A stretch of DNA of 52,695 bases from Duncaniella sp. (GTDB taxonomy: Bacteria; Bacteroidota; Bacteroidia; Bacteroidales; Muribaculaceae). The position numbers were made by a program, and so were the translations under genes. The stretch is taken from NCBI GenBank assembly GCA_029060405.1, contig JAIDUB010000048.1, positions 1 to 52,695 of the forward strand, given 5' to 3'. Positions 18,793 through 26,897 of this stretch are shown here, in pieces; positions within the stretch are counted from its first letter, which is position 1, and each line of letters opens with the position of its first letter. The notes below the pieces were generated by a model. It made no database searches. It was not told where the DNA came from and saw nothing but the letters and a program-made list of their open reading frames with translations.

Positions 18793-19770
18793 TCAAAATA
18801 TTAGGTCAATAAATTGCTTTTTTGTAAGATTGGTGACAAGGGCGGAAATATCAGTGCCCTCAAGAGCGTGTTCCACCGCATCGCGCCTGTATTCAATACC
18901 TTCGAGCAACGAAGATATCGTGGCCGGCATATCCTGAGAGGCAAAGAAATCGCCGGTGAGTGTCACCGATGTAATTTTTCCGCGAGCCGCAGCAAGCGAC
19001 ACTGTGATCTCACCCACCCCGGGATAGCGCACGGTTTTTGAAAACGTACCCGCAGGATTACATCCCGCCAACCGTTCAGGCCGGCCGTATTCCTTGGCCA
19101 TGATACTAATAGCGTCGATATCGGTATCCGTGAGGCGGTAAGGTTCACCATCGGTCATAAACGTTGCCGCAAATTTTTTGAAATCATCAAGCGCTACATC
19201 AGGACGATGCTCACGCAGAGTGGTTATGCGCGACCTTACCGAAGCTACACCCTTCGATTTCAGTTTGGTGATCGACGGCGTGAGGGCACCTGCCATCATT
19301 TCGCGGTCAGCGTCATACAGCATAGTGCCGTGGACTATACTGCGCCCTGCAAGATGATAGAATGCGTTACCGGAAATTTTCCTTTCACCCGCAAGCACAT
19401 CATTGCGGTCCGATGCCGAAGCATCCACACCGAGTCGGCGCAACATATCGGCAACCTTGCGCGTATATTCACGGAAAGTGTCGGCCACATGTCCCGAAGC
19501 CGTAATATGTGAAAACATTATATTGTTGCGGTCAGCATATACCGCGCCACCCCCACTCTTGCGACGGACGATATCGATACCGTTGCGGCGGCAGAACTCC
19601 ATATCTATTTCCGATTCAAGAAGCTGATGGCGGCCGATAATGACCGTAGGGTCCACCTGCCACATGAAGAAAAACGAATCGTCAGTAAAATTACGCGCGA
19701 AATATTCCTCCATTGCCAGATAGAATGGCAATGGACGGCTGATGGTATCGTCGTAATCGATCAGTCGCAT
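18793..19770 (-). CDS. lplA: Lipoate--protein ligase A
   Basis: LplA activates lipoate with ATP and attaches it to lipoyl domains. The catalytic core shows the RRKSGGGAVYAD motif (RRxxGGGxV) and NDVLAGERKISGNAFY with the adenylate-binding lysine, followed by a C-terminal accessory domain (about residues 240-325). Of several in-frame starts I chose the ATG at 19770, because a -7 element at 19831-19824 rules out the longer frame that starts at 19824. As first gene of the glycine cleavage operon its evident client is GcvH. The N-terminus then reads MRLIDYDDTI, typical of LplA. Confidence 0.92.
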   Translation of the reverse strand: MRLIDYDDTISRPLPFYLAMEEYFARNFTDDSFFFMWQVDPTVIIGRHQLLESEIDMEFCRRNGIDIVRRKSGGGAVYADRNNIMFSHITASGHVADTFREYTRKVADMLRRLGVDASASDRNDVLAGERKISGNAFYHLAGRSIVHGTMLYDADREMMAGALTPSITKLKSKGVASVRSRITTLREHRPDVALDDFKKFAATFMTDGEPYRLTDTDIDAISIMAKEYGRPERLAGCNPAGTFSKTVRYPGVGEITVSLAAARGKITSVTLTGDFFASQDMPATISSLLEGIEYRRDAVEHALEGTDISALVTNLTKKQFIDLIF

Positions 19771-19823
19771 GGCATCAGACGGCAGCGGACAAGGCAATAA
19801 AACTTCGCACCCGCGGCACATCA

Positions 19824-19831
19824 CAAAGTTA
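19824..19831 (-). promoter_or_regulatory. -7 element (TAACTTTG) of the lplA-gcv operon
   Basis: TAACTTTG on the minus strand matches TAnnTTTG. The leader to the ATG at 19770 is about 50 bases, which leaves no room for a glycine riboswitch. No clear -33 is seen. Confidence 0.65.
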
Positions 19832-19893
19832 ATAAAATCTTTTAAAACCCGCTTCCTGTCGAGGCGAAAAAATTATTGACAATATCACCCGGC

Positions 19894-20487
19894 TCAGTTC
19901 CGGCCTATAATCAGTTCGTCGAGCGGCCGTTTGGGTACATGGTGTACACCGTCGGCAGTGCGGTAATATTTGAAATCGGCATCAGGAGAGCCGTCCATAT
20001 CCTCGATTTTCACATCCTCGGCAGGATACCCCATTGCCAGCACATAGCGGGGCTTGAAACGCGAGTCGATATCCAATACCTCCTGCAGTTTCACGGCGTT
20101 GAAAGCCTTTATGATGCAACCGCCCAGTCCCAGCGTGCGCATACCTAATGTGATAGCCTCAAGCTGAAGCCCGTCGTCACACAAGCACTCAACGCCATAC
20201 TCCGTATCGAGACACTGCACGAGATACGCAGCCGGACGCTCACCCTCTTCAGGGCCGTCCCACCACGAAAAACACCCCGCCCACTTCAGCAGCGGAAACA
20301 CTTTTGCCCTTACATCATCGGCCGTTACGATCACATATTTAAGCGGCTGAGCGTTCCGGCCCGATGCACAGTAGCGCGTCAGTTCCACAAGTTTCTCGGC
20401 CGTTTCCACCGATACCCGCTCATTTTCCCTGAACCGTCTCACCGTCCGGTCAGCCATCATCAATTCACGCAAAGAATCAAAATCCAT
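19894..20487 (-). CDS. Nitroreductase family protein
   Basis: A 197-residue FMN-dependent oxidoreductase of the nitroreductase superfamily. The N-terminal RTVRRFRE arginines that bind the FMN phosphate and the SGRNAQPLKYVIV segment are visible, as is GLGGCIIKAFN in the second half. It carries a WAGCFSWWDG insertion and acidic EDGS-type residues near the end. Its natural substrate is unknown; this group reduces quinones, nitro groups or flavins. It is monocistronic, with its own -7 element, and lies downstream of nothing obviously related. Confidence 0.87.
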   Translation of the reverse strand: MDFDSLRELMMADRTVRRFRENERVSVETAEKLVELTRYCASGRNAQPLKYVIVTADDVRAKVFPLLKWAGCFSWWDGPEEGERPAAYLVQCLDTEYGVECLCDDGLQLEAITLGMRTLGLGGCIIKAFNAVKLQEVLDIDSRFKPRYVLAMGYPAEDVKIEDMDGSPDADFKYYRTADGVHHVPKRPLDELIIGRN

Positions 20488-20509
20488 AATAAATATATGT
20501 AGTGTGATG

Positions 20510-20517
20510 CAAATATA
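20510..20517 (-). promoter_or_regulatory. -7 element (TATATTTG) of the nitroreductase gene
   Basis: TATATTTG on the minus strand, 22 bases before the ATG at 20487. No -33 element with correct spacing is evident. Confidence 0.65.
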
Positions 20518-20616
20518 ATCAAAATCCTCTTACGGCAGTAGAGGCCTTGTCATTTAATCCACTAAATTTTCACTGAAAAATAATAAAGGGATGGCACGGC
20601 GCGTTATAACTATGAA

Positions 20617-20825
20617 TCAACTGAAAAACTGTTCTGCCTATGAAGAAATGTTCTACTCGTTCTACATCTTCTGACTCTTCAGCTTCCATGTCGGATTCGG
20701 CTGCTGTCGACGAAATAGCTCGCCCCGGTAAGCTCGCTCTTGAAATTATCCGCCGCTTTGCCCGCAGCTATCATTATGAGCCCCGCCTTTCCACATTAGG
20801 TTCGCTGAGCGTCAACTGAAAAACT
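20617..20825. repeat. 14-bp direct repeats flanking a small ORF
   Basis: The exact 14-mer TCAACTGAAAAACT occurs at 20617-20630 and 20812-20825, 195 bases apart. The first copy lies just before the small ORF at 20640 and the second covers its stop codon. Flanking bases differ at once on both sides, so the match is exactly 14. Confidence 0.6.
20640..20819 (+). CDS. Putative 59-residue small protein or leader peptide
   Basis: An ATG-started frame of 59 codons runs from a Ser/Thr-rich N-terminus (KKCSTRSTSSDSSAS) to a more ordered C-terminal half with a likely helix, KLALEIIRRFARSYHYEPRL. I do not recognise the family. A terminator hairpin begins 16 bases after the stop, as expected of a real transcription unit. 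No TAnnTTTG promoter is seen upstream. An overlapping 20-codon frame starting at 20612 is the alternative reading. It could be a free small protein or a leader peptide for the regulator gene that starts just past the terminator. Confidence 0.45.
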   Translation: MKKCSTRSTSSDSSASMSDSAAVDEIARPGKLALEIIRRFARSYHYEPRLSTLGSLSVN

Positions 20826-20835
20826 TATTTTTCTT

Positions 20836-20873
20836 TCGGCATGGTGTGAAGTATTGCAGCCATGCCGATTTTT
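20836..20873 (+). terminator. Intrinsic terminator between the small ORF and the regulator gene
   Basis: TCGGCATGG (20836-20844) pairs perfectly with CCATGCCGA (20860-20868), loop of 15 bases, followed by TTTTTAT. It lies between the small-ORF stop and the ATG of the regulator at 20881, which is only about eight bases beyond the U tract. Confidence 0.75.
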
Positions 20874-20880
20874 ATATCCC

Positions 20881-23800
20881 ATGATTTCCCGACTGCTTCT
20901 GATATTGATTTTGTGGCTGGTGCCGTCAGGCGCCGCCGCTGAGTTCTTTTGCCGTAAATATAATTTCGCTACGGGTGAAAGCGCTCTCGAAAATCATATA
21001 TCAAACGTGCAGCAGGACGAATCGGGATTTCTGTGGTTTGCCACATGGAACGGTCTGGTAAGATATGATGGCTACAATTTCCATGCTTTCCAGCCCATAT
21101 TGAGTTCCGACGGGCAGATTCTCTCCAACCGCATCTACAATATCCGCGTGGCGTCGACGGGCGATTTATGGTGTGTGTCGTCCGACAATCTTCTGTTTCT
21201 GTTTTCACGCCGCGACATGCGTTTTCTCAATCTTCACGCACTGATTCCGGAAATAGCCGACAAGAGAGTGAGGGTCATTACCCCGCTCCGCAACGGAGCC
21301 ACATGGATAACTTTTCGCGACGAGACGGCCTTGCGTCTTGACGATGCGTCGCCTGTAGGGTCATACCGTTTGCTCGATCACGACGATAAGGCTCTTGATG
21401 GCAGCCGGAGAATCAACGGCGTGGTGCTTACCGACTGCGGCGAGGAATGGCTGCTTACCGACCTGATGGCCAATAATCTATCGCGCGGCTATTCAGTGGC
21501 AGGTAACTTCAGCAATGTGTATTCGGTCAACGGCTGCAACTTCCTGATAGGCAATGACGGAACGATTGTGAGAATAAAGCCCGACGGTTCCTCTCCTGTC
21601 GTGTTCCCTCTCTCCGACGGCAGCAAAGTAAAAATCAATTACACACTCTACGTCGACGGTAGAATCATCATTGCCACCGATCAGGGAGTAAAGGGATTCA
21701 ATACTGCCGATGGCAGCCTGATGAACTATACCGATATACCTGCCGGTTATCTTTTCAAGGATTCCCGCCAGCGTGTATGGTGTCCGGGCGGCGACAATGC
21801 CACGGTATTGATAAGGGACGTATCGCAGCCCTATGCCGAGAAACTCGAGTCGCCGGTAAAGGGCGAAACAGTATCGCCGCTCAAAAACCCGAGGCTGATT
21901 TTCGAGCATACCGACGGGGTGATTGTGCTGCTTCCCGCCGGCGGAGTATTGTCGTATTTCGATGAGGAGTCAGGCAGACTTTTGGAATGTGTTTTTCTCG
22001 ATGGCGACACCCGGCGCACCACCTACTCTCCTTCGGGCATAAAGAAATTTCTTGTCGATGATGACTCTAATCTGTGGGTATTTCATGAAAGCGGGGCTGA
22101 CTGCATAAGTTTCCGACGCAAGTATTTCGACCGACACGAAAATTTCGGAAGTCAGGAAACCCGTGCAGTTGCCGAGGATGCTGCAGGACGACTGTGGATA
22201 GGCGACCGCAGTAACCGTCTGCGTGTCACCGACCGGGATTTCAATACTCTTTTCTACTTGGGAGGTGACGGCCGCCGTAGCCTCTCCCCCATTCAGTTTG
22301 CCGCTCAACCGGTCTACGCCATAGAGATGTCGACCGACGGGAGCGCGTGGATAGGAACCAAAGGCGACGGGCTGTATCATATCGAACTGTCAAAGCAATC
22401 GGCTCGGCATTATTCAGCCGGGAGCGATGACCCTTCATTGCAGATACCTACCGATACCATCTATGACATACTGTTTTCAGGCGACCGCATGTGGCTGGGG
22501 TCATACGGCAACGGCCTGATAACCGGCATGCCCGACGGTGACGGGAAATATCGGTTCACCTATGTCAACGGTCAGCCTCAGGGCATGAAAATCCGCTCGA
22601 TATTCGACGCCGGAAAAGACCGGCTGATTCTCGGTACGGCCGACGGACTGGTGACAGCCGACGTCAGTGACTTGCGCGCACCCCGCTTCCACATCAACCG
22701 CTACAGATCTGATGACCGCGGACTGAAAGGCAACGACGTGATGAGCGTGGTGGAATACGGCGGCAAGATATACGCCTGCGTATTCGGCTCGGGACTCAGC
22801 CGTATTGATTCTGAAGATATACTCAGCGACTCGCTCCTGTTCACCAACTTCATAATCCCTTCATCGGCCAGCGCAGGACAGATCAAAACCGCCGTGGCCG
22901 ACAGCGACGGAATATGGGTGATTTCTGAAAAATCAGTCAACCGGTTCTCGCCCGAAACGGAGCTGTACACATTGTATCCGGGTGAATTATTCATGGGTCA
23001 ATACAGCCTTTCGGAAGCCACTCCGGCTATAAGCGACGGGCGCATAGTGCTTGCTACGTCCGACGGCGTGACGTATTTCCATCCGTCGCTCATGCACACC
23101 GACATAGCGCCGCGCCACCATATCTCCGTGACTGGAATACGCTATCAGAACGACATGGATATCCATCCGCTCAACGATGCCGACACTATAAATCTGTCGG
23201 CCGACCGCCGCAGTTTCTCGCTCTACATATCGCCCATGAAATTCGGCACGGAACATAACACCCGCTTCCGCTACCGCATCGACGGCTACGACAAGGGATG
23301 GAACTATACCTCCGAGGCTCATCCTGAAATCACATATAATAATCTGCCGCCGGGCGACTTCACTCTCACCGTGGAAAGTTCTGCCCCCGACGGCTCATGG
23401 CAACTTGACTCCCGCCTCATACACATTTATGCCGAACCTCACATCACCGAGACCGCTTGGTTCCGCATCATAATAATATTGCTCATCACCGGGGCGATAC
23501 TCTCCACCATCTATGCGGCGCTATATTTCAAGCGCATGCGCAACGAGATTCAGAAGAAATACTCGCTCCTAATGACCGTAGACAATCTCAGCCGCAGCTA
23601 TCAGGCCGTTCAACCTGCTGAAAAGTCGGCCGAGGGTGACGACGAGGAGGCACGCCGCCTGCGGTTCATAGAGCAATCGGTCAGCTATCTTAACGAGAAT
23701 CTTGACAATCCGCAGCTCGTGGTGGAGGATCTGGCACGCAACGCCGCCATGAGCCGCACGGCTTATTTCAACCGCATGAAAGAGATCACCGGTCTGTCGC

Positions 23801-24009
23801 CGGTCGACTTCATAAAGCAGATGCGCATAAAGCGTGCCATGTCGCTGCTCGACGACGGAAATCTTTCGATAGCCGACGTCGCATATCGCGTGGGATTCAC
23901 TGATCCTAAATACTTCTCACGCTGCTTCAAGGCCGAGATGGGCATGACACCTACACAGTATCTCGACAGCCGAAAGGAGCGCGCCGCTTTACCTGACGAG
24001 CTCGATTGA
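20881..24009 (+). CDS. Transmembrane propeller-AraC regulator without a kinase
   Basis: A 1042-residue sensor. A signal peptide (MISRLLLILILWLVPSGAAA) precedes a long periplasmic region with two-component-propeller motifs (SGFLWFATWNGLVRYDGYNF, AGRLWIGDRS, GSAWIGTKGDGLYHI, RMWLGSYGNGL) and a Y_Y_Y domain (RFRYRIDGYDKGWNY, about residues 798-845). One membrane helix follows at about 860-883, then a short coiled linker, then an AraC-type HTH domain (about 930-1035, FTDPKYFSRCFKAEMGMTP). Unlike classical hybrid two-component systems it has no histidine kinase or receiver between membrane and HTH, so it should act as a one-component, membrane-bound regulator. Its ligand is probably a glycan, by analogy. 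No polysaccharide utilisation genes lie beside it. Confidence 0.88.
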   Translation: MISRLLLILILWLVPSGAAAEFFCRKYNFATGESALENHISNVQQDESGFLWFATWNGLVRYDGYNFHAFQPILSSDGQILSNRIYNIRVASTGDLWCVSSDNLLFLFSRRDMRFLNLHALIPEIADKRVRVITPLRNGATWITFRDETALRLDDASPVGSYRLLDHDDKALDGSRRINGVVLTDCGEEWLLTDLMANNLSRGYSVAGNFSNVYSVNGCNFLIGNDGTIVRIKPDGSSPVVFPLSDGSKVKINYTLYVDGRIIIATDQGVKGFNTADGSLMNYTDIPAGYLFKDSRQRVWCPGGDNATVLIRDVSQPYAEKLESPVKGETVSPLKNPRLIFEHTDGVIVLLPAGGVLSYFDEESGRLLECVFLDGDTRRTTYSPSGIKKFLVDDDSNLWVFHESGADCISFRRKYFDRHENFGSQETRAVAEDAAGRLWIGDRSNRLRVTDRDFNTLFYLGGDGRRSLSPIQFAAQPVYAIEMSTDGSAWIGTKGDGLYHIELSKQSARHYSAGSDDPSLQIPTDTIYDILFSGDRMWLGSYGNGLITGMPDGDGKYRFTYVNGQPQGMKIRSIFDAGKDRLILGTADGLVTADVSDLRAPRFHINRYRSDDRGLKGNDVMSVVEYGGKIYACVFGSGLSRIDSEDILSDSLLFTNFIIPSSASAGQIKTAVADSDGIWVISEKSVNRFSPETELYTLYPGELFMGQYSLSEATPAISDGRIVLATSDGVTYFHPSLMHTDIAPRHHISVTGIRYQNDMDIHPLNDADTINLSADRRSFSLYISPMKFGTEHNTRFRYRIDGYDKGWNYTSEAHPEITYNNLPPGDFTLTVESSAPDGSWQLDSRLIHIYAEPHITETAWFRIIIILLITGAILSTIYAALYFKRMRNEIQKKYSLLMTVDNLSRSYQAVQPAEKSAEGDDEEARRLRFIEQSVSYLNENLDNPQLVVEDLARNAAMSRTAYFNRMKEITGLSPVDFIKQMRIKRAMSLLDDGNLSIADVAYRVGFTDPKYFSRCFKAEMGMTPTQYLDSRKERAALPDELD

Positions 24010-24201
24010 CTGTTTTCCCGTGATAGTGTCGATCACAATTTCAATAATTGCCACGGTCTGCAGGAATCGCTCAATCTCGGCAGTAGGATCGAGGTGACCG
24101 CAATACTTTTCACACAACTCCCTCAGCGGAATGATCTTCCCTTCATTGTCAAAATGTCTGCCGAGGGCTTCGGGAATTCCCGGCGACTCCTTCGGAGACA
24201 A
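23989..24201 (-). CDS. Possible small protein with TTG start
   Basis: A 70-residue frame (IPEALGRHFDNEGKIIPL ... IEIVIDTITGKQSIEL) looks protein-like: mixed charge, no low complexity and an amphipathic pattern in the second half. It begins with TTG, overlaps the 3' end of the propeller-AraC regulator by 21 bases in the opposite sense, and has no in-frame ATG. A good minus-strand promoter lies so close that the TTG would be at or before the transcript start, so the true start is unclear. I do not recognise the family; it may be a fragment. Confidence 0.33.
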   Translation of the reverse strand: MSPKESPGIPEALGRHFDNEGKIIPLRELCEKYCGHLDPTAEIERFLQTVAIIEIVIDTITGKQSIELVR

Positions 24202-24203
24202 CG

Positions 24204-24235
24204 CAAAATTAATAAAGAGATTGATTAATCACAAA
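24204..24235 (-). promoter_or_regulatory. Minus-strand promoter pointing into the end of the regulator gene
   Basis: TTTG (24235-24232), a 20-base spacer and TAATTTTG (24211-24204) on the minus strand match the Bacteroidota promoter consensus. Transcription would start near 24198 and run antisense into the 3' end of the propeller-AraC gene. Confidence 0.65.
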
Positions 24236-24240
24236 TAATA

Positions 24241-24264
24241 AAGCCGGATCATGCGACCCGGCTT
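24241..24264 (-). terminator. Probable terminator of rsfS-ftsH
   Basis: AAGCCGG (24241-24247) pairs with CCGGCTT (24258-24264); on the minus strand it is followed by TTATTATTTG, a weak U tract. It begins 14 bases after the ftsH stop. Confidence 0.55.
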
Positions 24265-24277
24265 CATTATGTTGATG

Positions 24278-26368
24278 TTACTTTCCAGTATAAGGGGGAG
24301 GTGTAGGCTCGTCGGCTTTCTCATCTTCGGTCGAGGGAGCGGGGAGCTCCGGCTCGACAACATCGGTCGACTCCACATCGATGATTTCGGGGCCGTCGGT
24401 TGATTCCTTTTTATCATTACCGAGGCGCTTTGCATCACGCTCGGCCTGAAGGTCAAGGATTTCCTGAGTGCGTGACTTCCACTTGCGGGGACCGAATATC
24501 TTGATAAGATCCTCGGCATACATCACCTCGCGCGTAAGCAAGGTTTCAGCAAGTTTGGCATGTCCGGCGGCCTGCTCGCGCAGTATTGACTTGGCGCGCT
24601 CATATTGCTCGGCAATGATGCGCGACACTTCCTGATCGATTATCTTGGCACGCTCGTCGCCATAGGGCTTCGAGAATCCGTATTCCCTGCCGGTAGAGTC
24701 GTAGTAGCTTACATTGGGAAGCTTGTCGCTCATACCGTAATATACCACAATCGCATAGGCGAGTTTGGTCACTTTCTCAAGGTCGTTGAGAGCACCGGTC
24801 GATACAGTGCCGAGTATCAGTTCCTCGGCGGCACGACCGCCAAGCGTCATACACATCTGATCGAGAAGCGCCTGCACCGGGGTAATCTGACGTTCCTCGG
24901 GCATATACCATGCAGCTCCGAGAGCCATGCCTCGGGGTACTATCGACACTTTCACCATCTCGTTGGAATACTCAAGGAACCACGACACGGTGGCGTGACC
25001 GGCTTCATGAATGGCGATGGCACGTTTCTCATCGTCGGAAATGATTTTCGACGAATGCTCGAGACCGCATATTATTCGGTCGATAGCGGCGTTGAAACTG
25101 TCGCGGTCAACGGCTTTCTTGTTGTTGCGGGCAGCGATAAGCGCAGCCTCGTTGCACACGTTGGCGATATCGGCGCCTGAGAATCCGGCGGTCTGGCGGG
25201 CCATGATGTCAATATCGATCGAATCGTCGGTCTTGATATTGCGTAGATGCACCTTGAATACTTCCACTCGATCTTTTAGTTCGGGGAGATCCACTGTAAT
25301 CTGGCGGTCGAAACGACCGGCGCGCATAAGAGCCTTGTCGAGGATGTCGGCACGGTTGGTGGCGGCAAGAATTATCACGCCGGAGTTGGAGCCGAAACCG
25401 TCCATCTCGGTAAGGAGCTGATTGAGAGTATTTTCACGCTCGTCATTGGCACCCATATTGGGATTCTTTCCGCGGGCTCGACCAACGGCATCGATTTCGT
25501 CGATAAACACTATACATGGCGCTTTCTCCTTGGCCTGACGGAAAAGGTCGCGCACACGCGAGGCACCTACGCCCACAAACATTTCCACAAAATCAGAGCC
25601 CGACATGGAGAAAAACGGCACATTGGCTTCACCGGCCACAGCCTTGGCAAGCAGGGTCTTACCGGTTCCGGGAGGGCCTACCAGCAGAGCGCCCTTGGGT
25701 ATCTTGCCACCGAGATCGGTGTATCGGGACGGATTGCGGAGAAATTCCACGATTTCCTGAATTTCGGTCTTTGCCTCGGTAAGTCCGGCCACATCCTTGA
25801 AGGTCACATTGGTACCCTCGCCTTTATCTATAATCTGGGCCTTTGACTTACCGACGTTGAACACGCCTCCGGCACCTCCGCCATCGCGACCCGACATGCG
25901 GCGCATCATAAAGAGCCAGAATACCACAAGCAGCACAATGGGTCCGAACGACCAAAGCAGCGAGGTGTAGTCAGCCGATTTCTCATAGTTGACCTCTCCG
26001 CTGAATTTTCCTTCCTCACGCCAGCGGTCGATCGACTCCTGAAGCTTGTCGGCCGACGGAATATCGGTCATGATCGAGGCGTTCATGTTCTTGCCTTCCT
26101 CAAACTGCGGATGAAACACCGCTTTGGCGAGCGAGTCATTCAGGAATGCTTCGGCCTTGTTGGTATTTGAGAATACGGTGATCTTCTTTACGCCGCCCGA
26201 CGATGCCAGCTCCTCGAATTTGGTATAGCTTACATCCTTGGTCATGGAGTTATCGTCGAGATACAGCATCGTGATCAGAAACACGACGATTATCGCATAA
26301 GCCCAGTACATGCTGAACTTTATGCCGCCCTTTTTGGGTGAACCGGGCGAGGTGGGTGGAATAGGCAT
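24278..26368 (-). CDS. ftsH: ATP-dependent zinc metalloprotease FtsH
   Basis: A 696-residue membrane AAA+ protease that degrades misfolded membrane proteins and short-lived regulators. Order: transmembrane helix (about 20-37), periplasmic domain, second helix (about 138-156), Walker A GPPGTGKT at 231-238, Walker B FIDEID, the second region of homology, and the zinc motif HEAGH at 454-458. The pore motif is [12 protein letters not shown]. The C-terminal tail is acidic and proline-rich, as often in Bacteroidota. The start gives a short proline-rich cytoplasmic N-terminus. It follows rsfS in one operon, 44 bases apart. Confidence 0.97.
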   Translation of the reverse strand: MPIPPTSPGSPKKGGIKFSMYWAYAIIVVFLITMLYLDDNSMTKDVSYTKFEELASSGGVKKITVFSNTNKAEAFLNDSLAKAVFHPQFEEGKNMNASIMTDIPSADKLQESIDRWREEGKFSGEVNYEKSADYTSLLWSFGPIVLLVVFWLFMMRRMSGRDGGGAGGVFNVGKSKAQIIDKGEGTNVTFKDVAGLTEAKTEIQEIVEFLRNPSRYTDLGGKIPKGALLVGPPGTGKTLLAKAVAGEANVPFFSMSGSDFVEMFVGVGASRVRDLFRQAKEKAPCIVFIDEIDAVGRARGKNPNMGANDERENTLNQLLTEMDGFGSNSGVIILAATNRADILDKALMRAGRFDRQITVDLPELKDRVEVFKVHLRNIKTDDSIDIDIMARQTAGFSGADIANVCNEAALIAARNNKKAVDRDSFNAAIDRIICGLEHSSKIISDDEKRAIAIHEAGHATVSWFLEYSNEMVKVSIVPRGMALGAAWYMPEERQITPVQALLDQMCMTLGGRAAEELILGTVSTGALNDLEKVTKLAYAIVVYYGMSDKLPNVSYYDSTGREYGFSKPYGDERAKIIDQEVSRIIAEQYERAKSILREQAAGHAKLAETLLTREVMYAEDLIKIFGPRKWKSRTQEILDLQAERDAKRLGNDKKESTDGPEIIDVESTDVVEPELPAPSTEDEKADEPTPPPYTGK

Positions 26369-26412
26369 ATCTTCTTAAGGTCAGTTATGGTTAGGTTTTT
26401 TATGAAAACATA

Positions 26413-26778
26413 TCAGAATTCGTCGGGCAGACGGGTGATATTGGCGTCGCTCCAGAGCGATTCGAGGTCATAACGCATGCGGGTCTCGGGCAGAAACACG
26501 TGCACCATGATTTCGCCATAGTCTATCACGATCCACGATGAAGCCCCGTAACCGTCGTAGTTGTAAGGCTTTACACGCGCTTCCTCAAGCAGGTGCTCGC
26601 GCACATTATCGGCAAGCGACGACACATGCATGGTCGACGTACCCGATGCTATCACAAACTTGCGTGCGGGAGCCGAATCTACATCGTCAAGATCGAGAAT
26701 CGTTATATCGCGGCCTTTGCGGTCGCGAAGTCCCTCGATGATCATTTCAAGAGTATCCTTTGTATCAGGTTGATTCAT
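26413..26778 (-). CDS. rsfS: Ribosomal silencing factor RsfS
   Basis: RsfS binds ribosomal protein uL14 and blocks subunit joining under starvation. The 121-residue protein shows the family pattern: KGRDITILDLDDV near the start, FVIASGTSTMHVSSLADNV, and YDGYGASSWIVIDYGEIMVHVF. Length is normal. It has a -7 element (TAATTTTG) upstream and precedes ftsH in a probable two-gene operon. Confidence 0.95.
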   Translation of the reverse strand: MNQPDTKDTLEMIIEGLRDRKGRDITILDLDDVDSAPARKFVIASGTSTMHVSSLADNVREHLLEEARVKPYNYDGYGASSWIVIDYGEIMVHVFLPETRMRYDLESLWSDANITRLPDEF

Positions 26779-26822
26779 ATATGGTAATAAAATATTCTTT
26801 TATATTAATGTGATGTAAGGTG

Positions 26823-26830
26823 CAAAATTA
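26823..26830 (-). promoter_or_regulatory. -7 element (TAATTTTG) of rsfS-ftsH
   Basis: TAATTTTG on the minus strand, about 45 bases before the rsfS ATG. A TTTG exists only 14 bases further upstream, too near to be a standard -33. Confidence 0.65.
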
Positions 26831-26897
26831 CGAATAATTTGCGACAAAGCCACGCTTCACCGCTATTTTAAACAATTTTCACGCCCCGAAAGTTCGG

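Noticed and set aside
19771-19860. Glycine riboswitch ahead of the gcv operon
   Set aside because: The distance from the -7 element to the lplA start is about 50 bases, far too short for the glycine aptamer, and no aptamer-like pairing is seen.
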